DNA of 64,000 nt from JAXDMK01 sp963765955. Its GTDB lineage: Bacteria; Actinomycetota; Acidimicrobiia; Acidimicrobiales; AC-14. The notes beneath the pieces were generated by a model that was given only the letters and a program-made list of their open reading frames with translations, did not search any database and had not been told where the DNA came from. Location of the stretch: the NCBI GenBank assembly GCA_963765955.1, contig CAVXYA010000010.1:124001-188000 (forward strand), read 5' to 3'. Within the stretch, counting starts at the first letter, position 1, and the number at the start of each line of letters is the position of its first letter. Shown one piece after another: positions 14,001 to 22,500 of the stretch. The position numbers and the translations under genes are program-made.

Positions 14001-14631
14001 CGGGGGCGGCCTCCTGGTCGTAGCCCAGGGCCCGGAGGAGCACGAACAGGCTCAGGCGGCGCTTGCGGGCCACCCGGGTGCCGGCGGTGACGTCCTTGCC
14101 CGGCTTCTGCTCGATGTCGAACTCGATCCACTCACCCCGGTAAGGGTGGATGGTGGCGGTGGCGATGGTCTTGGCGTCGCGGCCGGGCTGGAAGATGACG
14201 CCCGGCGACCGGACGAGCTGGGAGACAACGACCCGCTCGGTGCCGTTGATGATGAACGTGCCCTTGTCGGTCATCATCGGGAAGTCCCCCATGAAGACCG
14301 TCTGCTCCTTGATCTCGCCGGTGCCCGCGTTCATGAAGCGGGCCCGCACGAAGATGGGGGCGGAGTAGGTCATGTCCTTCTCCTTGCACTCCTCCACCGA
14401 GAACTTCGGCGGGGGGCGCAGGTCAGGATCGTCGGCGTCGAACTCGAGCTCGAGCCGAAGCTGTCCGGTGAAGTCCTCGATGGGGCTTATGTCGCGGAAC
14501 GTCTCCTGCAGGCCTTTGTCGAGGAACCACTTGAACGAGTCGCGTTGCACGGCGATGAGGTCCGGAAGGGCAAGGACCTCGTCGAGGTTGGAGAACGAGA
14601 AGCGTTCCCGAGTTGCGGGACGGGTGGGCAA
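11041..14631 (-). CDS. rpoB: DNA-directed RNA polymerase beta subunit
   Basis: RpoB is the second-largest RNA polymerase subunit and contains the rifampicin pocket. I prefer the TTG at 14631 (MPTRPATRERFSFSNLDEV, 1196 residues). AAGGAG lies 8 nt upstream of it, and the in-frame TTG at 14664 overlaps a probable -10 element. The family core is intact through the C-terminal switch region (KINEGDKLAGRHGNKGV-like block, GEMEVWALEAYGA). In the rifampicin-resistance cluster (SQLSQFMGQTNPL ... THKRRLSALGPGG), the residue equal to E. coli D516 is glycine, while H526 and S531 are conserved. Two promoters and a possible leader peptide precede the gene. Confidence 0.97.
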   Translation of the reverse strand: MPTRPATRERFSFSNLDEVLALPDLIAVQRDSFKWFLDKGLQETFRDISPIEDFTGQLRLELEFDADDPDLRPPPKFSVEECKEKDMTYSAPIFVRARFMNAGTGEIKEQTVFMGDFPMMTDKGTFIINGTERVVVSQLVRSPGVIFQPGRDAKTIATATIHPYRGEWIEFDIEQKPGKDVTAGTRVARKRRLSLFVLLRALGYDQEAAPGFLERFVNHFDFLEGQWEKERELAPTREEALVEIYKRARPGEPPSVEAGRAYFENAFFNPKRYDLTRVGRYKLNRKLGPEIEKIAGLFEIDLVRPQQNQFVLSPSEILAATTYLLHLAAGEAGYRLDDQDHFANRRIRSVGELIQNQVRIGLSRMERVVRERMTTQDVEAITPQTLINIRPVVAAIKEFFGTSQLSQFMGQTNPLDGLTHKRRLSALGPGGLSRERAGFEVRDVHTSHYGRMCPIETPEGPNIGLIGSLATYARVNDFGFIETPYRKVVDGHITDEIMYLAADEEEEHVIAQANASLDDNGAFIGERVLVRRGPQGAGVRIGAGGTSYGTTSEIDYVPPAEVDLMDVSPKQIVSVATAMIPFLEHDDANRALMGANMQRQAVSLVRAEAPYIGTGIELRAARDAGDVVLAEGDGEVQEVTGDHIWVQYADGQTDREGRVLGRKFYRLAKFRRSNQGTCINQKPLVDVGMTVAKGDVLADGPSTHNGDLALGKNLLVAFMPWEGYNFEDAIILSERLVRDDVLTSIHIEAHEVDARDTKLGAEEITRDIPNLSEEILKDLDERGIIRIGAEVGPGDVLVGKVTPKGETELTPEERLLRAIFGEKAREVRDTSLKVPHGETGKVIDVKVFSREEQHELAPGVNQLVRVYVAQKRKISEGDKLAGRHGNKGVISKILPVEDMPHLADGTPVDIILNPLGVPSRMNVGQVLEAHLGYAARWGWDGDGVNAQEPHSSTATKTRPITQPSVWVSSPVFDGAHWDEEGAAGAGKHPTIRHLLENLHSDSMSGNGERLIQPDGKQILYNGRTGEAYDRPVTVGYSYIMKLLHLVDDKIHARSTGPYSMITQQPLGGKAQFGGQRFGEMEVWALEAYGAAYALQELLTIKSDDVLGRVKVYEAIVKGENIPEPGIPESFKVLIKEMQSLCLNVEVLSTTGEEIEMRELDEDIFRTAEELGIDLSRPERGSDEEDARRAAERISRF

Positions 14632-14660
14632 GGAAAGAGCTCCTTCCCGGAGATCAGCGG

Positions 14661-14747
14661 TCAAATATGCCGCCGGGCGCGCTGAGTCAAGCCGGAGAGT
14701 GTGGACGGCGACACGCGGGCGGGCACGGCGAAAGGAAGTTTAGCCAT
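14661..14747 (-). CDS. Possible 28-residue leader peptide upstream of rpoB
   Basis: Within the rpoB leader an ATG at 14747 with GGAG just upstream opens 28 codons (MAKLPFAVPARVSPSTLSG ...) and closes with TGA at 14663-14661, inside the proximal promoter. The peptide resembles nothing I know. It may be chance, or it may couple translation to rpoBC expression. Confidence 0.25.
   Translation of the reverse strand: MAKLPFAVPARVSPSTLSGLTQRARRHI
14662..14690 (-). promoter_or_regulatory. rpoB proximal promoter (P2)
   Basis: TTGACT (14690-14685) and TATTTG (14667-14662) are separated by 17 bp. This places transcription start about 25 nt before the preferred rpoB start codon at 14631, with the ribosome site inside the short leader. 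Confidence 0.5.
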
Positions 14748-14791
14748 AGCTCCGCGGAAAAGCAAGCGGTCCCGGGAACAGGCCCAAGGGG

Positions 14792-14820
14792 ACGTTATTC
14801 GAAGCGAGTCACCCGGTCAA
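14792..14820 (-). promoter_or_regulatory. rpoB distal promoter (P1)
   Basis: TTGACC (14820-14815), a 17-bp spacer and TAACGT (14797-14792) give a good housekeeping-sigma promoter between rplL and rpoB. The resulting leader is about 150 nt. It would let rpoBC be transcribed independently of rplJL. Confidence 0.6.
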
Positions 14821-14889
14821 GGGTTCTCCACAGATGCGTGTGGATCCCGCCTCTCCCCCTTCGCCCGGGTGGCGGGGTCGGGGCGCGTC

Positions 14890-14924
14890 GGTACCGGCCC
14901 GAGGACCAGCCTGGGGCCGGGACC
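14890..14924 (-). terminator. Hairpin after rplL, probable attenuator
   Basis: GGTACCGGCCC (14890-14900) pairs with GGGCCGGGACC (14914-14924) with one mismatch, starting about 18 nt after the rplL stop. No T-tract is present. Its position fits partial termination between rplJL and rpoBC. The remaining spacer up to 14792 shows only a short CCACA/TGTGG stem. Confidence 0.4.
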
Positions 14925-14942
14925 GTGCGGGAGAAATCGGGG

Positions 14943-15332
14943 CTACTTGACCTCGACGGTGGCGCCGGCGCCTTCGAGCTGGGTCTTGGCCTTCTGGGCG
15001 TCCTCCTTGGAGGCCTTCTCCAGGACCTTGGCGCCAGGGGCGCTGTCGACCAGGTCCTTGGCCTCCTTCAGGCCGAGGTTGGTGAGCGAGCGCACCTCCT
15101 TGATGACCTGGATCTTCTTCTCGCCGACGCCGGTGATGACGACGTCGAACTCGTCCTGCTCCTCCTCGACGGGAGCCGCCTCGGCCCCGCCTCCGGCTCC
15201 GGCCGGCCCAGCCGCAGCCACGGGGGCGGCGGCGGTGACGCCGAACTTCTCCTCGAACTCCTTGAGCAGCTCGCTCAGCTCGAGGACGGTCATGCTGGCG
15301 ATGCTGTCGAGGATCTCTTCCTTGGTGGCCAT
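14943..15332 (-). CDS. rplL: 50S ribosomal protein L7/L12
   Basis: This is the multimeric stalk protein that recruits translational GTPases. It has 129 residues: an N-terminal dimerisation helix (MATKEEILDSIASMTVLEL), an Ala/Gly hinge, and the conserved C-terminal domain with VGEKKIQVIKEVR and LGLKEAKDLVDSAPG. The ATG at 15332 overlaps by one base the TGA that ends the restored rplJ frame (TGATG), which supports translational coupling with rplJ and supports the frame correction there. Confidence 0.98.
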   Translation of the reverse strand: MATKEEILDSIASMTVLELSELLKEFEEKFGVTAAAPVAAAGPAGAGGGAEAAPVEEEQDEFDVVITGVGEKKIQVIKEVRSLTNLGLKEAKDLVDSAPGAKVLEKASKEDAQKAKTQLEGAGATVEVK

Positions 15333-16377
15333 CAGGACTCCTGTGTCTCTTCCGTGGTGGTGGTGGGGTCGGGACTGCTGTCGGAGGCGGCCGCCGCCGG
15401 CTCAGGCGTGGTCGCCGGGTCGGCGACGTCGGAGGTGTCGGTCGGGGCCGACGTCTCGGTGGTCTCGGGGGTCTCGGTGGTCTCGGGGGTCTCGGGGGTC
15501 TCGGGGGTCTCGGGGTCTCTGGGGTGGCGGTTTCCGCCGTCGCCGAGGCATTCGCCGAGTCGGCCGACATGTCGGCGGGCGTTTCGGCCGGCGCTGCCTC
15601 CGTCGCCGGGGCATCCGGCGTTGCGGCGGGCGTCGCGGCCGCGGTGTCGGAGGGCGTTTCGGCCGTCTCGGCGGGCGCGGCCTGCGGTTCGGCGGCCGTT
15701 TCCGGTGTATCGGCGGCAGTGTCAGTCAATCCCGGGGTGGGGCCAGCGTCGGTCGACGACGGCTCCGGTGCCGTCTCGGGAGCGCTTTCCACCGCCACCG
15801 GCTCGGGTGCCGGCGGTTCCGAGGCCGCCTTCTGGTCGAGCAGAGCCTTCAGCCCGTAGGCGAAGTTGCGGGGCAGGGCCTGGAGGAGGCCGGCCATCTT
15901 CACCAGCGGAGCGGCGAGGGCGCCTGCCAGCTGGGCCAGCACGACCTCGCGGGGAGCGACGTCGGCCAGGGCCGCCGCCTCCGAAGCCGACAGCACCTTG
16001 TTGCCCAGGAGCCCGCCCTTGACGGTGAGGTTGGGGTTGGTCTTGGCGAAGTCACGCAGCGACTTGGCCACCGCCACCGGGTCGCCGGTGACGAAGGCGA
16101 TGGCGGTCGGCCCCACGAGCAGGTCGACCATGTCCTCGAGTCCGAGGTCGACGGCCGCCAGCCGGACGAGGGTGTTCTTGTAGATGCCGTACTCGCCCCC
16201 CGCCTCCCGCAGCGAATGGCGCAGGCGGGCCAGGTCGGACACCTTGAGGCCCCGGTACTCGGTGAGCAGGGCACCGTTCGACGCCGACAGGCGCTCCCGC
16301 ACCTCGGTGACGACCGCCACCTTCTCCGGGCGGGGCTCACCTGACCCGTTCGGGTCCGATCCTGTTCGGGCGGCCAT
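15332..16377 (-). CDS. rplJ: 50S ribosomal protein L10 with long acidic tail; apparent frameshift
   Basis: L10 anchors the L7/L12 stalk to 23S rRNA. It starts at ATG 16377 (MAARTGSDPNGSGEPRPEK) behind AGGAGGGG. Residues 1 to about 178 are a normal L10 domain (ALLTEYRGLKVSDLARLR; NFAYGLKALLDQ). An Ala/Pro/Glu/Thr-rich tail of about 170 residues follows, with no counterpart in typical L10 of about 175 residues. Within the tail the tandem CCCGAGACC repeat has one unit that is a base short (15511-15518). As written, the frame turns into Arg-Pro repeats and runs through all of rplL. One extra base restores Pro-Glu-Thr repeats and a stop at 15334-15332 that overlaps the rplL ATG, giving about 348 residues. 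Indel error, real mutation and programmed frameshift cannot be separated here. Confidence 0.85.
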
Positions 16378-16475
16378 GCGGCCCCTCCTCTTCGGGTGGC
16401 GTCGGCGCGCGAACGTCCCGGGAGGGCTGTCCACGCCTCGTTGGGCGGGTCCTGCCGGAAATCTCCGGACCGAAC

Positions 16476-16505
16476 CGCTTACGCGCCTAGCGCACCAAAT
16501 GTCTA
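16476..16505 (-). promoter_or_regulatory. Possible rplJ promoter and L10 leader
   Basis: TAGACA (16505-16500), an 18-bp spacer and TAAGCG (16481-16476) lie in the 167-bp gap between the large repeat gene and rplJ. About 90 nt of leader would follow, in the place where L10 normally binds its own mRNA. The sequence includes a short CCGGA/TCCGG stem. Since the upstream neighbour is unrelated, a promoter here is expected. Confidence 0.4.
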
Positions 16506-16544
16506 CGGCGTTCTGAGTTGTCCCCGCAGGGTACTACGACCCCG

Positions 16545-19500
16545 TCAGTCCTCCGCCCGCCGGCCACCCGTGGTGGCCTCGCCGGTGACGATCACCGCCG
16601 TGCCGGCCAGGCCGGAGTTGGTGGCGCTGCCGTTGGCGGTGGCATCGCCGCTCTCGCCGCCGTCGCCGCTGTCGCCGGAGGTGGCCGAGGGGCTCGCCGT
16701 CGATTCGCCGGTGGCGTCGCCGGTGTCGCCGCTGTTGCTGGCCGACGACTGGGCTGCGGAGGTGCCGCTGGTACCGGAGACCGCCACCGGAGCGGAGGTG
16801 ATCGAGACGCCTTGGCCGGTGCCGGCGTGGGCGTCGGTGGTGGCCACGGAGACACCGGTGACTGCGGTGGCTGCGCTCGGGCCCACGATGCCGGCCGCGC
16901 CGGCAGCCCCATCGGCCCCGGGGAGTCCGGCCGCCCCCGCGCCCAAGCCCCCATCGGCTCCCGGGGCGCCGCCGCCGGCGGCACCCGGGGCACCCGGTGC
17001 TCCCGGTGCTCCCGGTGCTCCAGGCACGCCGCCGGCCCCCCCGGCACCACCCGGTCCGCCGGCGCCGCCAGGTCCGCCGGCGCCGCCGGCTCCGGGGCCA
17101 CCGAGGCCACCCGGACCGCCGAGGCCACCGACGCCCTGACCACCGGCGCCACCGGCACTTCCGACCCCGGCGACGATGGCGTTGACGGCCACGCCCGACG
17201 CTGCTGCCGCCAGGCTCAACCCTCCGTCGCCGCCGTCGCCGCCGACGATGATCGGGACGGCCACGTTCGCCGCGACACCCGTGTCGCCCGACTGGGCGTC
17301 GGCGGTGACGTCGGCGCCCGAGTTGGCGGCGCCGTCCGCGGCGCCGTCGGCTTCGGCGTCGCCGGTGTCGCCGGACTCGCCGGTGTCGCCCGATTCGGCC
17401 TCGTCACCGACTGCCACGCCCGCACCCAGGGCGCCGCTCTGCGTGGCGACGACATCGGCGCTGGTACCGCCTGTGTCACCGGATTGTCCGGAGTCGCCCG
17501 ACTCCGCCGACGGGCTGGCCGTGGCGCGGGAGCCGGCGTCGCCCGTGTCGCCGCTGTTGGTGGCGCTGCCCTGGGACGTCGTGGCTCCCGAGCTGCCACT
17601 GTCGGCCCGAGGATCGCCGGTGATGGAAGCCGAGCCGCCCTCGCCGCCGCCGGCCTGGGAGGTGGCGACGGTGACCCCGCTCTCCGCGTCGGGGCTGCCG
17701 CCGGCAGCGCCGCCGGCACCACCCGCGCCGCCGGCACCACCGAAACCGACTCCGGCGCCACCGCCGGCGCCACCGAAGCCACCGAAGCCGGCTCCGCCGG
17801 CACCACCCGCGCCGCCGGCACCACCGGCACCGCCGGCGCCACCAGTGACGATCGGGGCGATGATGGGGGCCGGGTCGCCGACAACCACGATGGCCGAGGC
17901 GGCTGCGCCGCCGGCTCCGCCCGCCCCGCCCGCGGCACCTGCGCCGCCGGAACCGCCGCCGCCGGCACCCCCTGCGCCGCCGGCTCCTCCGAAGCCGCCG
18001 AGGCCGCCGCCTCCGCCCGCGCCGGCACCACCGGCTCCTCCGACCAGCACGTTGACCGCCGAACCACCCGCGGCCAGGGACACGGCCGCCCCGCCGTCGC
18101 CACCCTCGCCGCCAGGGGCGATGGCGAGGACTGTGTTCGCGGCCTCACCCGTATCACCCGACTCGGCGGTGGTGTCCACGTTGGCCCCCGAGTTGGCCAG
18201 GCTGGCGGCCGAGCCGTCGGCGGTGACGTCGCCGGTCTCGCCGGTCTCGCCGGAGTCGCCCGACTCAGCCTCGCCCCCGATCGCCAGGGCCACGCCCAGG
18301 GTTGCGGTGTTGGTCGCGGTGACGTCGGCGGAGGCGCCCCCGGTGTCACCCGAGTCACCCGAGTCGCCCGAGTCGGCCTCGGGGCTGGCGTCTGATTCCG
18401 ACTCTGCCTTCCCGGTGTCGCCCGTGTTCGTGGCCGACGCCTGCGAGGTCGAGGAACCCGATGCGCCCGATATCGCGGATGGGATGCCGGAGATTGCCGA
18501 CCCTCCGCCGGCACCGCCAGTGGCGGACGCGGTACCGACAGTGGCACCGCTCTCGGCCTCGGGGCTGGCCGATACCGCCCCACCCGCGCCGCCGGATCCG
18601 CCGGCGCCACCGGTACCGAGGCCACCCGACCCGCCGGCGCCGCCGAAGCCGCCGAAACCGGCGCCGCCAGCGCCGCCGGCGCCGCCCAGCCCACCGGCTC
18701 CACCGGCGCCGCCCGAGACGATCGACACGACGGTGACGTTGATGGTGGCCGCGCCTCCGACGATGTCGACCGTGTCAACGATCGACTCGGCCTCGGTGGC
18801 AGTCCCACCGAGGCCGCCTGCGCCGCCCGTGCCACCGGCCGCGCCGAACCCGCCGAACCCGCCCCCGCCAGCCCCGCCGGTGCCGCCGAAGCCGCCAAAG
18901 CCGGCCCCGCCGGCGGCTCCTGCGCCACCCGCCCCGCCGATCACGACGTTGGTGGCCGTGCCGCCGGTGACCGCCGACAGGGCCAAACCACCCCCGCCGC
19001 CCTCGGCGGCGAGGGCAATGAGCACCAGGCCGTTGCCGGCGTTGCCGGTGTCGCCCGACTCCGACGCCGAGGACACGTTGGCCCCCGAGTTGGCGAGGCT
19101 CCCCGCGTCGCCGTCGGCGTCGGCGTCGCCGGACTCCCCGGTGTCGCCGGAGTCGCCCGACTCGGCGTCGCCGCCGATGGCCACGGCCGAGCCCACCAGC
19201 GCGGTGTTCGTGGAGGTGGCGTTGGCGGACACGTCGCCGGTGTCGCCGGAGTCGCCGGAGTCGCCGGACGCCGCCTCGGGGCTGGTATCGGCGTCCGATT
19301 CGGCGTCGCCGGTGTTGCCCGAGTTGGTGGCCGACGCCTGGGAGCTGGACGCCCCCGAGGCGCCGGACATCGCGGTGGGGCTGGAGGTGATGCGTGCGCT
19401 GCCCCCTGCCCCACCGTTGGCCGAAGCCGGGGCCACGGTGGCGCCGGTGTCGGCTTCCGGGCTGCCGGTGATCGCGCCGCCCGCACCGCCGGCACCGCCC

Positions 19501-22500
19501 GCACCGCCGGCACCCGTGCCGCCGGCACCACCGGGGCCGCCGAAGCCGCCGAACCCGGCGCCACCGGCGCCACCCGCCGCGCCGGGGCCGCCGGCCCCGC
19601 CTGCGCCGCCGTCGACGATGGGGGCGATGAGCTGGGTGATGGTGACGTCGCCGAACACGACGGTGAGGTCCTCGATGAGCGCCTCGTTCAGCAGGGCGTC
19701 GCCGCCGGCACCGCCCGCGCCACCGCCGCCGCCCGGGCCGCCGAACCCTCCGAACGCCGCCGCGCCGTCGCCGCCGGCACCTCCGAAGCCGCCGAACGCA
19801 ATGCCGCCCGCACCGCCCGCGGCGCCCGCCCCACCGACGAGGACGTTGGTGGCGTCGCCGCCGGCGACGAGGGTCACGGCCGCGCCGCCATCGCCACCCT
19901 CTCCGCCGACGGCCAGCACCAACACGTCGTTCTCGGCCGCGCCGGTCTCACCCGACTCTGCGTCGGACACGACGTTGGCGCCGGAGTTGGCGAAGCTGTC
20001 GGCGTCGCCGGAGGCAACTACGTCGCCAGTCTCCCCGGTGTCGCCGGAATCGCCGGACTCCGCGTCGCCGCCTACGGCGATGTCGGTGCTCAGGAGGGCG
20101 GTGTTGGTGGCGGTGGCGTCGGAAGACGCGTGACCAGTGTCACCCGAGTCGCCGGAGTCTCCGGAGGAAGCCTCGGGGCTCGCCTCTGCTTCAGACTCGG
20201 CGTCGCCCGTGTCGCCCGAGTTGGAGGCCGACGCCTGGCTGGTGGAGGCACCAGAGGCACCGGAGGTCGAAGTCGGGTCGGAGCTCACCGTCGCCGCGCC
20301 GCCGGCGCCGCCGTCGGCGTCTGCCGTGCCGACCGTCGCCCCGGTCTCGGCCTCGGGGCTGCCGGTGATCGCGCCACCAGCGCCGCCGGTGCCCCCGGCG
20401 CCGCCCGTGGCGGTGCCACCCGTACCGCCCGCGCCGCCGAACCCTCCGAACGCCGCCGCGCCCGCGCCGCCGGCACCGCCCGCGCCGCCGGCGGCGCCGG
20501 CACCGCCGAAGACGAGCGGGACGACGGTCTCGGTGATGGTGACGTCGCTGAACGTGGTGTTGATCGTGTCGACAACGGTGTAGACGTCGACGGCGTCGCC
20601 GCCCTCACCGCCGTCTCCACCGGTGCCTCCTCCGCCGCCGAACCCGCCGAAGGCAGCGCCGCCGGCACCGCCCGCACTACCGAAGCCGCCGAAGCTTGCG
20701 CCGCCCGCCCCGCCCACAGCTCCGAGGCCGCCGACCACCACGTTGGTGGCGTCGCCGCCGCCGACGGCCACGACGGCCACGCCGCCGTCGGCACCCTCAC
20801 CGGCGACCACGAAGGCTTCGATCTCGTTCTCCGCGTCACCGGTGTCGCCCGAGTCACTGGAGGAAACCACGTCCGCGCCCGAGTTGGCGCCACTGTCGGC
20901 ACTGCCCAGGGCCACCGCATCACCGGTCTCACCGGTGTCGCCGCTGTCGCCGGACTCCGCCTCGCTCCCCGTCAGCGAACCGGAAGCCTCGGCCGAACCG
21001 GAGTCTCCGGAGTCGCCCGAGTCGCCGGAGTCGGCGGAGGGGCTGGCCGTGGATTCGGACTCTGCGTCGCCGGTGTCGCCCGCGTTGGTGGCCGACGCCT
21101 GGGCCGTCGCCGGGCCCGATCCGCCGGAGACGGCGGTGGGGCTGTTCGTCGTCAGGCTGGCCGCGCCGCCGGCACCGCCGTTGGCGGCCGCCGTGCCGAC
21201 CGTGGCCCCGCTCACCGCTTCGGGGCTGCCGGACACCGCTCCGCCTGCGCCCCCCGCGCCGCCAGTCCCGCCGGTGGATGCGCTGCCGGAGCCACCGGTG
21301 CCTCCGAAGCTGCCAAAGCCGGCTGCGCCGACGCCGCCCGCGCCGCCCGCGCCGCCCGCGCCGGCTGCGCCGCCGATGTCGATCGGTGCGTACAGACGGT
21401 TGACGGTGAGGCCGGTGCCGGTGTCGTTCTGGAAGACGAGGGTGACGGTGCTGATCTCGACGTCAACCTCGGAGGCGTCGCCCCCGGCGCCGCCGACACC
21501 GCCGCTCTCGCCGGCCCCACCGAAGCCGCCGAAGCCGGCACCGCCGGCACCGCCTGCGCCGCCGGCGGCGCCGAACGACGTGCCGCCCGACGCACCCAGG
21601 CCGCCGGTGCCGCCCACGACCACGTTGGTGGCACTGCCGCCAGCCACCAGGGCCACGGCCACGCCTGCGTCGCCGCCCTCACCGCCGACCACTGCCGCGT
21701 CGAGGTCGTTCTCGGCGTCGCCCGTATCGCCCGACCCGGCGTCGGAGACGGCGGACGCCCCGGACACGGCTGAGCTGTCGGCGCTCCCCGCGGCGAACAC
21801 GTCGCCGCTGTCGCCGGAGTCGCCGGAGTCGCCGCTCTCGGCCTCGCCGCCGATGGCCAGACCCGTGCCGAGCAGGTTGCCCAGCAGCGTGGTGTTCGTG
21901 TCGGTGGCAACGGACGAGGAGTCACCGGAGTCGCCGGAGTCGCCCGAGTCGCCGCTGGCGGCCTCGGGGCTGGCGTCGGCCTCCGACTCCGCGTCGCCGG
22001 TGTCGCCGGTGTTGGTCGCCGACGTCTGGGCGGTCGAGGCGCCCGAAGCCCCCGACGTGGCCGAGGGGCTGGTGGTGATGCTGGCCGCCCCGCCCGCGCC
22101 GCCGCTGGCCGAGCTCGTGCCGACCGTGGGCCCGGTCTCGGCCTCGGGGCTGCTCGCGATGCCGCCGCCGGATCCGCCGGCCCCGCCCGCTCCGGCGGTG
22201 GCTGCGCCGGCAGTGCCGCCGCCTCCGCCCGCGCCGCCGAACCCGGCGGCGCCGGATCCCCCGCCGCCGCCCGCGCCGCCAGTGCTGCCGGCACCGCCGA
22301 AGACGAGCGGCACGATCGTGTCGGTGAGCGTGACGTCGCCGAAGGTGGTGTCGATCGTCTGGACGCTGGTGAAGATCTCCGTGGCCGCCCCCCCTTCGCC
22401 GCCTGCGCCGCCGGCGCCTCCCGGGCCGCCGAAGCCGCCGAAGCCGGCGCCGCCCGCACCGCCCGAGCCCCCGAGACCGCCGACCGAGGTTCCGCCGGCA

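Noticed and set aside
14809..15331. A 541-codon L10 reading frame running through rplL
   Set aside because: After the short repeat unit its product is strongly basic low-complexity sequence that overlaps all of rplL; the restored frame stops in a TGATG overlap with rplL.
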